A DNA stretch of 64,000 nt from Calliopum simillimum (GCA_951812925.1 OX638371.1:43064101-43128100); one strand, 5' to 3'. Positions 21,715 to 33,736 are shown, numbered from the stretch's first letter. Made by a program: numbers and translations. The notes: generated by a model not told the origin, from the sequence alone.

Positions 21715-22881
21715 TTAATTTGGACGATCTTTAACATCAGTCTGAGAAGCCATATCGTCCCCACCAATGCTTATGACGTCCATCAGTCTGTTGGCGTCTT
21801 CGACCACATCTGTGTCAGCATCCATGCTCGTAGGGCGAAAGATTTTTACTTTAGCAAATCTTACGCCGAACCGTAACTTGTTGTCTGCTTTTTCGAGCGC
21901 CTCTAGACACTCTTCATTTAAGGCCAACAAAACGGAGGTACTGCTACCTTGCGGTGCCTCAGTTTTGATAACTGACCAGTCGTGCATTGGAATACCTGGA
22001 TTTTGGATGCGTAGACATTGCAAAAGCTTTGCATTGTCTAACTTCATCTGGGGCAACCAAATGCGAGCCCGAGGTCGCCTCGGAATATCCTTTGCTGGAA
22101 TTAATTTGAGGCTCAAACCATCCCATGCGACGCACTCGCTCAGGAACTTCCGAGAGAAATCGTCCTTGCATTTTATCACCCTGCATACATGGACAATCGC
22201 AGAGCTGTCGAAACATGGTAGTGGGCCTCCTACTCCGCTCAGAAGGTGGTCCATAACCATTTCCGACAGCTTGGCTTCGATCTCGACCCACTTGTCAAGC
22301 GCTTTTTTTCCACTGCGGGATACTTCGTCAATGAGCGCCATATAAAGGTCATCCTTAGCAACATCGCTAAACGATCTCGTCACAGCAGATGTTTTAGATG
22401 CCATCATATCATCGCTCACGAATTTTTTAGTTCTCTTTGCTTCGTTTAGGGATTCATCGTTCGACCTATTTCTCTTCGAAGCATCGCGTACATTTGAGGT
22501 TGCTTGGTGTGTGGCCTGGTATGTCTTATACTCATCGACCAACGCCTCGTATCTTTTCTTATCCTCACAGTCACGTTCATGAGGGGTACCAGCCGCTGCA
22601 TTCTTCGCAATCTTGCTCAGCATGAACAGCGCTTTTTGGTACCTTGACCTCATGACCGCGTCCTGGGATTTCGTTCTTTTGGTTTTTTTGCTTGGATCGC
22701 CATGTCCTGCGAACAAGCCTTTGGATGTTGAGGGTGTATTGAAGGGAGTACTACGTCTGGTACTCTCCGACTTATCTATAATTGTCTCCTGACACGTTCC
22801 CGGCATCGAACCCTCGGGGTTCACTCCCCGGGGCTTGAGCCCCTTGTCCGCCATCCCTGCAACCGCGAAACTGCTATGCAA
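21715..22881 (-). CDS. LINE ORF1 protein, DUF4780-like, 388 aa
   Basis: This uninterrupted ORF lies upstream of the LINE ORF2, stopping about 25 bp before the ORF2 frame begins. The N-terminal half is charged and low-complexity, with KKTKRTKS, suggesting nucleic-acid binding or nuclear entry. Residues about 190-350 (SFSDVAKDDLYMALID, CVAWDGLSLKLIP, PRRPRARIWLP) match the DUF4780 domain as I recall it, common in LOA-group LINEs of flies. By analogy with other ORF1 proteins it would coat element RNA; that role is inferred. It is the only full-length transposon ORF in the window, although its partner ORF2 is dead. Confidence 0.7.
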   Translation of the reverse strand: MHSSFAVAGMADKGLKPRGVNPEGSMPGTCQETIIDKSESTRRSTPFNTPSTSKGLFAGHGDPSKKTKRTKSQDAVMRSRYQKALFMLSKIAKNAAAGTPHERDCEDKKRYEALVDEYKTYQATHQATSNVRDASKRNRSNDESLNEAKRTKKFVSDDMMASKTSAVTRSFSDVAKDDLYMALIDEVSRSGKKALDKWVEIEAKLSEMVMDHLLSGVGGPLPCFDSSAIVHVCRVIKCKDDFSRKFLSECVAWDGLSLKLIPAKDIPRRPRARIWLPQMKLDNAKLLQCLRIQNPGIPMHDWSVIKTEAPQGSSTSVLLALNEECLEALEKADNKLRFGVRFAKVKIFRPTSMDADTDVVEDANRLMDVISIGGDDMASQTDVKDRPN

Positions 22882-22990
22882 AAAAGATTCACCAAGTAGA
22901 TGAACGAAATGATGGTGGTTTAAAACACTTTTTAAAGCACTATTTATAATAAATTAAGTAAAAACTTTCACTTAGAAATCACAAAAAAAA

Positions 22991-24049
22991 AAAAGTTTGT
23001 AAGCGCGCACAAAAAACTTAACTGTCAAGTTTCAGTGTTGCCGATCACCTCATATAGTGGTATACTTTAGAAGTTTTTAAACTGGACTTCACCAGGGTTG
23101 CTTCATAAACTTAGTCAAGAAACATTAAACATTAAAATTAAACAATTGCTTTGATTAAAAAATTTTGTGAAACAAAATAACAGGTTAACATCCTCATCAA
23201 TGTCTTTTTTTTAACTTTTTGGCTGAAGAATTCTCTTTAGTTTTTAAAGTGTTTATTTTGAGGTTCAAGAGATTGTTCGCTAAAAAGCCCTATAGTACGA
23301 AATATTTATTGATATTGGCATCATGTCGATTCCTGTTATTTCAGCTGAAATTTTGCTGACTTGAAAAAAACATTGCTACATATCTCACATAAGACGGATT
23401 TTTACGACTATTGAGCCAGAGTAACGTTTTATGCGGTGCCTTGTCCCCGAATTTCAGTATTTGATCTAAAATTACAAAATAAACCGATTAAGAAGAAAGG
23501 AAGGATCTGATTCTATAGATCCAGTCTGATTTCATTGGACTATATCTTCAAAGCTATAAGTCGTACGAAAACAACTCCAAGGCTTCTCTATTGCAAATTT
23601 CTTGAGCTTCAAAATTGTGGACCAACATTTTTCTATGAAAGTATCGGTTAGCGTGATATTAGCAAAAACCTGATTTTCGTGACCTTTGGACCTGAATAAC
23701 TATGTATACGGCATTGATCTCTTATATTAAAATAAAGCAATTCCAATTGAAAAAGTGAAGGATCAAATTTGCTTAAACAGAAAGTCTTGTATCACTGGAC
23801 TATACCCCAATAAACCCTAAAATAAAATAAGTTAATAAAAAAAAGTTTTTTTTTCGGAGCTATTTCTCTTGAATACTTCGACATGCCCTCATCTAATGTC
23901 TCCATCACAACACATTTTTAAATATTGGTAATAACAAAATACTGACACACTACCTTCTGCGCAAAAAAATTTGAATTGTGAAAAATACTGACTTTGAACA
24001 CTCACAATTAGGGCTCTCAAATCTAAGCATTTGCTTGAAAAAGCTTATA
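22991..24049. other. AT-rich intervening DNA without a gene
   Basis: Contains loosely repeated phrases such as GATATCT, CAAAACTG and GTCGTACGAAAACAA that also occur in the MITE at 24050-24596 and the palindromes at 61780-64000. It is probably decayed repeat; no ends could be drawn. Confidence 0.35.
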
Positions 24050-24596
24050 GACGGAGAGCCAGCGCTTGGCTGAACCTCCTTATAGTATCAATGCTGAAAA
24101 TCAACATACAAAAAACTGTTTTTCTCGACCTTTCGCACCTGATATCTCACGAAGACACCACCTCTTACGGTTTGGCTAAGACAAAAGTTAGTAGTCCCTA
24201 TTAAAAGAATACCCACAAAAAAATTCAGCCATGATACTATGACGTTGGCGTAGGTATAGTAATTTGAAAATGAACATTCATATTACTGTGAACACTTGTA
24301 TGCGGAAAATACCTTATGATAGGATATCTTCTAAACTGTGGGTCGCACAAAAACAATTTGCACGACATTTCGATATGAAATTTGCTGAGCTACAAAACTG
24401 TTTTTTTGTAGATATAACCGTTGGAGAGATATGTGCAAAAAACTGTTTTTTTCGACCTTTTGAACCCGATATCTCACGAAGGCGCCACTCAGGATTTCAC
24501 TAGAAGAAAAGTTTATACCTACCATTGGAAGAACACTCACAAAAAAATTCAGCTCTGATACTATAAGGAGGGTCAGCTAAGCGCTGGCTCTTAGTC
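24050..24596. mobile_element. MITE with about 45-bp inverted termini and TA duplication
   Basis: The ends share GAGCCAGCGCTT, GCTGA and CCTCCTTATAGTATCA in inverted order and are flanked by TA (24048-24049, 24597-24598). Inside, about 135 bp are duplicated (about 24115-24250 and 24430-24565), each ending CACAAAAAAATTCAGC. No protein. The TA target suggests Tc1/mariner mobilisation. Confidence 0.7.
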
Positions 24597-24782
24597 TATT
24601 ATTTTGCATATAATGGAAATTTTTCCGGTATTCTGCATATTTAAAAACCGCAGTTTTTTATGTGCTAGCACTTCAAATTATTTTTGTTGGCACTACACAT
24701 AAAGCATATTCATTCACTCTCAGCAAGATGTAACAGACTTTTTTATATTCTCTCTAAATTATGATCTTAAATTACCACCACA

Positions 24783-25070
24783 GCCATGCTCAACAAAATG
24801 GGTACCGTGGCTGAAGACTCAGAGGCTATTTGCCGAGCATAGGAGTTATTCAAAGACACAGATCTAAAAGCAAATTTAGCTTATATTAAAAACAATTTTA
24901 TGTGGATAAGTTCTTCCATAACGAAGCTGGAAAGCGGGGGTCATTCTATTGCAGAAAGTGTGGGTATTATGGAGCCTATCCATGGTGCTTTGGGTGCACT
25001 TGTGGACAAATTGCACTGTTATACAAATTCGAAAAAATTTAAAAATTCTGTGTTTTCACATAGCACATCG
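24783..25070 (+). pseudogene. hAT/CGGBP1-like protein fragment
   Basis: One frame reads AEDSEAICRA, a stop, then ELFKDTDLKANLAYIKNNF, MWISSSITKLESGGHSIAES and IMEPIHGAL. This resembles the C-terminal helical segment of CGGBP1-like, hAT-derived proteins abundant in insect genomes (family recalled from memory). Only about 95 residues remain with one in-frame stop; no zinc finger or transposon ends are nearby. Confidence 0.45.
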
Positions 25071-25269
25071 TGTTTGGCACTCGAAAAAATTATTTTTGGT
25101 GTACTCGGTTTTTCTTCATCACCCCAGGATTTTTCTTTTGGACCAACCGGAAGGTCGTTTTATGCCTAGAAGCGAAGAAAAATTCGTAGCTCAGACATTT
25201 TTTAACGAATTTTTATGCGTTTATATGTCGGAAGTTAAAAATATTTGTATTGTAGTAGCATGAGGAATT

Positions 25270-26149
25270 TTGAAAAATTTTTCTCTTTTTAAGAGCATGT
25301 TTACGTGCATATTTTGCCAATTTTCCGAGCTTATTTAAGCGCTTCAAATGAGTTTTTTCGTGCATATTTTCGAGAGCCCTACTAATAATATAAAAACTGG
25401 TAGAGATATACAAAAAATTAATATACCACTCGATGCGGGATTTCGTTAAGTATATGGGTACTTCTTATCATATTTTATATGACTTGACCCTAGTGTGCAT
25501 GAAGTACGTTCCCTACCATGGATCCACCTCAAACTTAGCCAAACAGTGTAAGGCACAAACAACCTTCAAAGTTGTCTAACATCGCAGCATCGTCATTTGA
25601 TTTTACTCACTCATTGTCACAAAAAAAAAAAAAATTATAAAAAAATTTTTCAGAACACTTTTTGACAGACGCAAACATATTTAAGCCAGCCCTTCATTCG
25701 AATTAAAAAGAAAAATATATTTTTAATTTAAGGCTACTCGATATTCCTGTCATCAATCTTACAGCTTCGATCGCCAAGCTCTTGTACCAAATGCTTACGA
25801 ATAAATGTACTTAAAGATGCAATACCTACATAAAAATAGTCCATGTCTCGAGGCACAGCTGGTATTAATCTGATGTTGCTACAGAAACAGAGCCTCTTTA
25901 TTGTACGAAGTCAGCATAAACGACCCGTCTGTAGATTCGTTGCGTTCAGAAACCATTAGCGGTAGTTGAGAAGAAACCGTTTGGAGATCAGATTTAAGAA
26001 AAAATGCACCCACTTAAAGTCATAATGGGCCTCAAAGAGCCTAGTTGTACATCGTAGGTTAGGTTAGGTTATCAGGGTATCGTGACTTTCACTCATACCA
26101 TTCTGTTGGTTCATTGTGATACCTCTTTTAGTGGCAGCACATGAATTAA
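25270..26149. other. Unassigned AT-rich stretch
   Basis: No gene. Includes a poly-A run near 25620 and a short AGGTTAGGTTAGGTT tract at about 26053, too short to be meaningful. Confidence 0.4.
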
Positions 26150-26375
26150 AACTCGAAAGTTGTGAAAAATGATCGCACGAAAATGTTCACGAGTTAATTC
26201 CATTTTTTTGCTAAATTGATATTTTCAAGTCACTGTTAACAACACAAATGATGGTCGTACGTCAAAACGTTCTGAGTACGTTTATGCTAAAAAATGTCAA
26301 ATTTTTCAATGGAAATGTCAGATTGCACCTGGCAGCACTTAGTGTTGTCTAGGCCAGAAATATATATAGCAGCCC
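26150..26375 (-). mobile_element. Mariner terminal relic (5' end, minus strand)
   Basis: Matches the right end of the mariner relic at 36132-36826 over about 220 bp, including TTAATTCCATTTTTTTGC, the complement of a mariner start, and GTACGTCAAAACGTTCTGAG. It ends at the terminal TAGGCCAGAAATATATATAG. Only the promoter-side terminus and the first codons survive. Confidence 0.65.
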
Positions 26376-26409
26376 ACGGATACGTATTATTTCTTATTTA
26401 TAACTAATT

Positions 26410-29150
26410 CTTTAGTTGCTGGCTGCTATTTTAATCGGGTCTATGTCCATAATGTCCCGCATATCCAGAAAAAAGAAGAACCAAATAGTTTAAATTTTGT
26501 TTTTGCAAGTGCAGGGCACTGGCAAAGATAATGCTGACTATCCTCCTCTACGTCGCCGTCTCCACACCATCTACAACGATCATTAGTCTCAAACCCCATT
26601 TGATTTAAGTGCCTGCATAAACTGTTATGTCCTGTTACTACTCCTATAAATGATCTAATATCTCTCTTGCACTTAAGGAGAAATTTACTGAACTTTCTTA
26701 AGGTTGTTGTAAATAGTTTTGGCTATTTGATAATGAGTCGAACTACCCCATCTACTCATCATCTCCAATACCATTTGCCAAACAATGACATGGGGGGGGG
26801 CTTTACGCAATTGTTTATATTTTCTGTAGGCATTAATGAGCCTTTTCTAGCTAACTCATCTGCCTTTTCATTGCCAGGAATATTTTTATGACCCGGTACC
26901 CAGCACAGTTCTAAATTGAGGGGGTTAGAAGCAAAGGGGTACAAGTAACAAAAAGTAAATTTTGAGTACAATATAGTTAAAGTTAAGGTTGCTTCATAAA
27001 TTGCAGAGTGAGTTAAAAAATAAAATACTGCGCGTCAAATGACATTTAAAGTATGCTCCATCTAATGTTCTTTTCAAATTTTTTCTAGAGTCCCCCTTTA
27101 AAAGTTATTAGTATTTCAGTGAAAGCCTACACCATTTTACTCAAATTTTTTTTTTTTGTAGTAAAAATGGAGTAAAGTTAGCACCGTGTAGCAACTATCG
27201 TAGCAGAAAAAAAAACTAAGTACCATAACTCTAAGAATCCTTAGAAAGTTCTCTGTTAAAGGTATTTTTTAAAACTTTTATAGAGATCCGCTACTAGAAA
27301 AAATTTTTTTTGAATTTTGTTTTAAAGCAAAACTATAAATTTGTGAACTGGCTTACCTTAACGTTGTTCTATAGACGTGTAGGAACTCAAAAGTTAAGGT
27401 AATGTTTGTTTCATAAATATAGCAAAGCTCCCACTACCAATTCTCATACTTAACTCAATTTATCACTTGTACCCCTTTGCTTCTAACCCCCTCAATTGCG
27501 TTGTTCATTAAGAACCTTAAGCTCTCTAAGACAACGGCTGACTACTTCAGATCTTATACTCCTATGGCATGTTGACTCAATGTATATGGTTATGTCAGTA
27601 GGTGATATATCCCTCATCGCTATCAACCTTGCCGCCTCAGCTATAGGAAATATTTCAACTTGAAATACCGGTGCACTTATCTTATAGTCTTACTGATTCT
27701 GAGAGATTGGTGGCGTTGCAGAGAATTCCACAACCGATTCCGATATCCATTTTTAAACCATCCGTATACACTTCGTTGTTTTCTCATTGTTCAAGCGTGG
27801 GAATTTGCGCCTTGATGCTGTTTCTAAAGGTATGGTCACCATACTAATCTACCATATGACGAATTGGTCTAATAATTGCCGTACATATTCAATGAATTAG
27901 CACCGGTTTTAGGCCCCACTCTAATTCAATTATTTTCTGACATGAGTAGAAGGCTTTATAAACCTTCCTAAGTCTTCTTTAGACATTTAGTTTCCAATTT
28001 AAGTTTCTGTCTAGTATTATTCCTTAAAATTTTGCGCCATCGTGGAGCTCAAGTTCTTTCCCATTTATTTGTGTAACGTGAAGTTGGAATCTTCCTTCTG
28101 TTGGTAAAAAGTACTAATTCAGTTTTTATTGGGTTGATGTTCAACCCATAATTGGTATCACATTCTGTTAATGTGCGAAGCGCTCTATGTAATACTTAAG
28201 TTCGAAATTGTATCTAAGCAGATACAAATCGATAAAATAACTAAATCGTCAGCATATGCTGTTACGCAAACACCCTTATATTCTGTTTGTATCAAAGCCT
28301 TGTGGGGTGCCTCTGTTTGCCTTAACTGAGATGGTGGACGTGCCATCATATGTAGTGATCTTCCTGTCTTTTAACATTTGTATTATGAAATCTATGAGAT
28401 CCGCTTGGCATTCAATAATGCTCGGTAGATCGCATTCGAGTGAATGTTATTGAAAGTTCTTTCTATATCAAGAAAACCGCCAAGAGTGTATTCTTTGAAA
28501 TGAATTGGTTTTACGATTACCTGCGTCACATCATGAAGAGCAGTTTCTAAAATTTTCCTTTGAGGTATACGTGCTGGTTCTTGGAAAATCTAAAACTCAA
28601 GTTTTGATTTAATGAGTATGTCTATTAACCTCTCGAATATTTTTAATAGGACTGACTAAGCTAATTGGCCTGTAGTCCTTTGGTGATGAGTTTTGATTTT
28701 TGCCTGCTTTTGGAATAAAGACCACTTTTGTTTCCCTCCAGTTGCTCGGATAGAATTTCAAATCTAGACAAGTGGTCGATAAGTGGTCCAATATGACTGA
28801 TACATTTCTGAATCATGATTGGGTATACCCCATCTACCTCCCTGATTTATATTCACTAAAGGTTCCTACTATATCTCTTACGTTTGACACTCTATGAGGA
28901 TTGTTCTCAGAAGGGAAACTATTAACTACGCTGAGATTCTCTACAATTTTCTCACACCCTGGGAAATGCGTCTAGGGTTTTCTCATCACTATTTGTCCAA
29001 GTCTCTTCTTTAGTTTTGAGGTTGCATGTGGCTGCCGTGGGTATGTCACGTCAAGCCTATCTTTTGGATTTTCTAAGCTCCTTCTTGAAGCCTTTTAAAA
29101 GGTAAATTTTTTGGCATTGGACCTCCTATCCTGATCTCTTGGCTTCGTTA
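26410..29150 (-). pseudogene. LINE with RT and RNase H, heavily decayed
   Basis: On the minus strand, RT blocks appear in order from the right. WRETKVVFIPKAGK and KDYRPISLVS are near 28650-28740, LGGFLDIERTFNN near 28460, RGTPQG near 28300, and the catalytic AYADDLVIL at about 28240-28260. RNase H follows with ELCWVPGHKNIPGNEKADEL at about 26840-26915. Many stops and shifts separate them. RT followed by RNase H matches the I-superfamily layout seen in the LINE at 19320-22990, but this copy is older and keeps the RT active-site text. A MITE (26918-27493) splits the RNase H region. Confidence 0.75.
26918..27493. mobile_element. TIR element inserted in LINE RNase H, AATT duplication
   Basis: Perfect 29-bp inverted termini beginning GAGGGGGTTAGAAGCAAAGG are flanked by AATT (26914-26917, 27494-27497). 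Removing the 576 bp and one AATT restores the LINE frame RNLELCWVPGH, so the borders are well supported. No transposase is inside. A 4-bp AATT duplication does not immediately name a superfamily. Confidence 0.8.
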
Positions 29151-29324
29151 AAAGCTTTCCTTACATCTTTTCGCATGTCTTAGATTTTCATTTCTCTCAA
29201 AAATGTCCAAAAAAAAATGTCTAAAACATTAATTTTCCATCAAAATAATTTAACACAATTTAATACAATCAATGATTTTTTGTTTGGATTTTTATTTTTG
29301 GATATTTTTTTTATTGGATATTTT

Positions 29325-29726
29325 TTTATTGGCTGGCTGGGTATGCGTGGAAATACATTTTTTGAAAAAACTGAGCAACATAATTCAACGCAATTTGGTA
29401 TTCTGCTTTCATCGTCAAAGTTAGCTCGGGGATTGAAAATGAGCGGTATCGGTTAACGGGCACGCCTACCGCCCATACAAAAAATATGTTCAAAATGCAA
29501 CTTTAGGAGTATTACTTGCAATAACAGAAGCAAAATACACATAAATACTAGGGATAGTAAGTGCAAGCTTTGAGCAAAACCTAGGAAAATTCGGAGGGCG
29601 TGGCACCTACCATATAAACAAAAGTTTCAAAATGTTATGCTGAAAGCGTTTGTTAAGATAACCCAACCAAATTGCACTCAAATACTCAAATCAATAAATG
29701 CAAGCCCTGGGAAATTAAATTCTCAA
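29325..29726 (+). mobile_element. Helentron/DINE-1-like repeat, copy B, truncated
   Basis: Aligns with copy 58079-58866 from GGCTGGCTGGG through GGAAATACATTTTTTG, TTAGCTCGGGGATTGAAAAT and GAGGGCGTGGCACCTACCAT. It lacks both the 5' start and the 3' hairpin. Confidence 0.6.
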
Positions 29727-29829
29727 ATGCTGAAGTTAGTTTATTGACTGTTTTTTTGCTTGTACAGTACAAATTCATATTATCGTTTAGTTAAAAATTT
29801 TAAATTCAAAAAAATTATATTGAAAAATT

Positions 29830-30300
29830 GCGGTAGAAGCCACATTTTATTGTTTTTCTAGAGAACCACTGGCAGGCCCACACCAATTTTTGGAGGACTG
29901 GTAAGTTACACCTGTAGCTTTTTTTGCAAGAAAAATCAAAAATATCAAAAATGACGTATTTTGGGAAACTCTAATAAATTTTTTTTTTTTCAGTGTAAAC
30001 AATATAAAAAAAAAATAATTTTTCCTAATTTTTTATTTTAAAGCCTGTTTCAAGACAAATCATTTGACACCATAAAATTGGGAATGGAAAAATGCAACTA
30101 AAGTTATAGCTTCTCAAAAAAACTAACCTAAAAATTTCGAAGCCCCATATCTCCGCCATTTTTTTAAAAATTTGAAAAAATATTTAGTAGTAATTTTTCT
30201 CACAATGCTTCTATTGCTTATGCCAATTTATAGCCAAATCGGGTGCCATCAAAAAAATCTTGATCGTTTTGAAATGGTTTACGCTACACCTAGGTAAAAA
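29830..30300. repeat. Dispersed repeat shared with 10813-11290
   Basis: Contains AAGCCTGTTTCAAGACAAAT (inverse of about 10890) and CCAAATCGGGTGCCAT (direct match to about 11232). No coding content. Confidence 0.5.
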
Positions 30301-31725
30301 TGTAAAACTATGCATATTTTCAAAAAAGGAGCAGCTAAGATTTCAAATAAAGTTGATTTTTACTCAGTGAACGATTACGAATAAAGGGGCATTGCTCGTT
30401 TTTTGTGGCATTTTTATGCAACCTATCGTTTGTTCAGGAGCAGTGTGTTGAGAACTGCTGGAGTTTTATTGTGCAAGTATAGAAATAAGGTTTTTGAATG
30501 TGACTACGGTATTTTTTAGGAAGATGTCTAAAGTTGTATGGGTTAAACCTTATTCAAGTAACGTTCCCGGAAATGATCAATTCATGAAATATAACATATT
30601 TGATGTAGAAAGATGAAATAATTTAATTGCTTTGTTTTATTATACGATGTATTTTAATCTTGAAGAGTATTTGAGGAAAGTAGTACAGAGTTAGTTATTG
30701 AAAAACTGTAAACCATCATTCCGGGAACGTCATCGTCATTTCGACAACGTTTCATCATATGTTTAAACGTTCCCGAAGTAGAGGAGTTAATAAAGCCAAA
30801 AAACATGCAAAATTAGGGAGTCTTCAAGAACAGCTCCGATTTTGACGTTATTTTTTTTTAAAAATGTTGTTTTTTTATGTATAAAATCAGAAACATTTTG
30901 GAGCGCGGTCGGAATTATTTAATTTTTTAAACAATATTTAAAAAACTTATGTTTTCATAAAAAAAAAATTGGAAAAAATACAACAAAAAAAAATCAAAAT
31001 AGTCATTTTATATGTATTTGGCAATTTTAAATCCGAATTGCTGTATCTTATATAGTTTCTGAGATATCTTCTCTTTTTATAGGGTCTAAAATTGTGTACA
31101 TATATGAAAACTGCTGTCATGTTTTTCTCAAAAACGGCTAAAGTGATTTTATGAAACTTTGGAAAATGATGCGCATTAGCATATACTAAAGAATGAGATA
31201 GACTTCGACTTCGTATATACTTATGAAGAGGCGTGGCACCGTCCCAAACTTAATTCGATTTGATCATATCTTTTGAACCGTATAAAATTTTTTGATGAAA
31301 ATTAGTACACAGCTACTGACTATCAACGCCTTATAGTGAGTTTTTAATGGTTAAAAAGCGGGCGTGGCACTTTTCCGATTTCGCCCAATTATAAAGCATT
31401 GGTAGTCAGTAGCTGTGTACTAATTTTCATCAAAAAATTTTATACGGTTCAAAAAATATGTATGACCAAATCAAATTAAAAGTTTGGGGCGGTGCCACGC
31501 CTCTTCATTAAGTATATACTAAGTCAAGGTCTATTTCGTTCTTTAGTATATGCTAAAGCGCATCATTTTCCAAAGTTTTACTAAAATCGCTTAAGCCGTT
31601 CTTGAGAAAAACATGACAACAGTTTTGGTATACACAATTTTAGACCCTATAAAAAGAGAAGATATCTAAGAAACCATATAAGATACAGTAATTCTAATGC
31701 CAGATTCGGATTTAGAATTGCCAAA

Positions 31726-32599
31726 TCTATATATAAATAGGCAAACGAAATCGGTTAGGTCCCTGTTTCTATACCTAAATCTCAACCGATTTGCTTGATT
31801 TTTTTTTTGTTGGAAAGGTTGTGAGGAGGAGCAGTGCATAGGACTATATATTTTTTTAAAGTAGGCGGTGCCATGCCCCTAAATGAAAAAAACGCTCTTA
31901 CAGCTAAACCGCTGCATAGATTTTTGGTACGGAGGTAGAGTTAGCATTAAGGAACGATAATACGACCATTATGTTTTTCAGTGGGCGGTGCCACGCCCTT
32001 AAATGGAAAAAACGCTCTCACAGCTAAACCGCTGCATCGATTTTAACGAAATTTGGTATGGAGATAGGGTTAACAATAAGGAACGATAATATTACCATTA
32101 TGTTTTTCAGTGGGCGGTGCTACGCCCCTAAATGGAAAAAACGTTCTCACAGCTAAACCGCAGCATCGGTTTCAACGAAATTTGGTATGGAGGTAGGATT
32201 GGCTAAGGAACGATAACATGACCATTATATTTTCAGTGGACAGTGCCACGCCCCTAAATGGAAAAAACGCTCTCACGGCGAAAATTGACTACGATTTTTA
32301 TGAAATTTGGTATAGATATAGAGTTAGAACTGTATAGTACTATAGCTTGATTGATTTTTATGAATTTTGGTATAGAAAGATATCAAAAACTGTTTGCTCT
32401 TTAGTAGGAGTTACACGCCTCTAAATGGAAAGTACAATATTGCAACTTAGCTGCTGCACTGATGCAGATAACCTGAACCCTAAGGAAGAATATTAAAAGC
32501 TTTTTGTGTTTTATCGACCAAGGAAGGGTATAACAACTTTTTTCTTTGTTTTGTGGTCAAATCGAAATGGTCGAATTTCGGCCACAAGGCGAACTCTAG
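31726..32599 (+). mobile_element. Small non-autonomous Helitron with tandem repeats
   Basis: Starts TCTATATATAAATAGG. It ends with the hairpin GGTCGAA/TTCGGCC, then 12 nt to the terminal CTAG, and is inserted between A (31725) and T (32600). The empty site reads GCCAAATACATATAAAAT and is seen intact at about 35310, 57350 and, inverted, in the left arm near 31010. A 5' TC, a 3' hairpin plus CTRR, and insertion between A and T define Helitrons. No Rep/helicase is encoded. Confidence 0.85.
31864..32410 (+). repeat. 120-129 bp tandem repeat within Helitron
   Basis: GGCGGTGCCACGCCC-type blocks recur at 31864, 31984, 32113 and (as GACAGTGCCACGCCC) 32239, with a worn fifth unit near 32402. Each unit continues AAATGGAAAAAACGCTCTC, CAGCTAAACCGC and AAGGAACGATAAT. 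Confidence 0.85.
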
Positions 32600-33559
32600 T
32601 ACATATAAAATGACTATTTTGATTTTTATTTGTTGTATTTTTTTTGGAATTTTTTTTTTTATGAAAACATAAGTTTTTTAAATATTGTTTAAGAAATTAT
32701 ATTATTCCGACCGCGCTTCAAAATGTTTCTTATTTTAAATAAAAAAGAAAAAGAAAATTTAAAAAAAAAATCACCAAAATCGGAGCTGTTCTTGAGGACT
32801 TCCATCTAAAAGGCTTTATTGACTCCACTAAAATGACCGTTCGCGAAATGACGATTTCAAATAAAAGCCCGCTTTATTCTTACAATTATAATATGAGTTG
32901 TAGTTTCATAAATATAAAATATTTTATGTGAGTACATAAACTTTGTACCCTAAAAGTATTTTTCCATCATTTCAAAAAAAATATACGCGTTCGAGGAATG
33001 TTGTACGGCAGATTTTTTTGTATGCCCGCTTAATTGAGAAAATGTACTGAAAAAACCAAACACCAACTATCTTTAATTACATAAATCTTGCCTAAAACAA
33101 TACAAAATTAAAAAAAAACTCTTCGCGAGCTTATGCGTCATTGTTTTAACTTTATTTTGATACCAAAAACTTGAGGATTAGACCATGAATAACCAACTTA
33201 TTTCCTTTTGTACAAAAAATGTACATACAGAAATATATACAAAAGCTATTGAATTTTTGTATCATAACAACTTGGAAATAAAAGTACTTGTTCATACATC
33301 ACTCCAGCGTTTAATGCGATTAACATTTTTAAACAGAAAAAATTGATTTTTTCAAAATTCAAGAGATTTCGACCAGTGCCACTATTTTGTGGATCAGATG
33401 CTTTAAAAAGCGGGCATCTTTTCAGATAGGTGAATGTATGACCTTTAATTTCGAGTTTGATTTTTTTTAAAGAAAATGTGTCCTTGTAGTGAATTGTTTT
33501 TGTGTACACTTTTTTGTCTTTGAAAATTTGAACCTAAATATACCTAGGGGTTTGGTTTC

Positions 33560-33700
33560 AACAGTGAGTAAATTTTGAAGTTAGCGAAAAAATTTAATTT
33601 TTTAGAAAAATTTTTCATATTATCTAAAGGTTAAAGGAAAATGATTTTTTCTTTCACTAAAAGCATAAATGGTCTTATCTTATAAAACTGAGTGACAAAA
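33560..33700. repeat. Dispersed repeat beside the Klc splice acceptor
   Basis: AAATTTTGAAGTTAGCGAAAAA, the GGTTAAAGGAAA block and GGTCTTATCTTATAAAACTGA recur at about 39985-40130. The repeat ends within about 40 bp of the acceptor of the first Klc coding exon, so repeat sequence supplies or abuts the branch-point region. Confidence 0.55.
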
Positions 33701-33736
33701 AAAAAATCTTCACTTATAATTTTTTTTTTTTTTTAG

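Larger units (their letters stand above)
19320..22990 (-). mobile_element. LOA-like LINE with ORF1, EN, partial RT and RNase H
   Basis: Read on the minus strand from about 22990 (5' untranslated part) to about 19320, it holds ORF1 (22881-21715) and a damaged ORF2 (21690-19634) with endonuclease, N-terminal RT and RNase H. A DUF4780-type ORF1 together with an RNase H domain suggests the LOA group of the I superfamily. The region is clearly less AT-rich than its surroundings, suggesting a relatively young copy. The 3' end near 19320 shows no clear poly-A. Confidence 0.75.
30780..32838. repeat. Foldback repeat carrying a Helitron
   Basis: The left arm is about 30780-31338 and the centre about 31339-31387. 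The right arm is 31388-31725 continued at 32600-32838; the gap in the right arm is an inserted Helitron. The arms share TTTAGTATATGCTA, TACACAGCTACTGACTA, GAGAAGATATCT and CGGAGCTGTTCTTGA. Partial copies occur at 35230-35405 and 57000-57590. Confidence 0.8.

Noticed and set aside
21767..22345. 192-codon + strand ORF
   Set aside because: Antisense to the LINE ORF1; the minus strand carries the DUF4780-like protein.
26053..26072. AGGTTAGG repeats suggesting an insect TTAGG telomere
   Set aside because: Only about three units, inside transposon-rich DNA, and higher flies have lost TTAGG telomeres.
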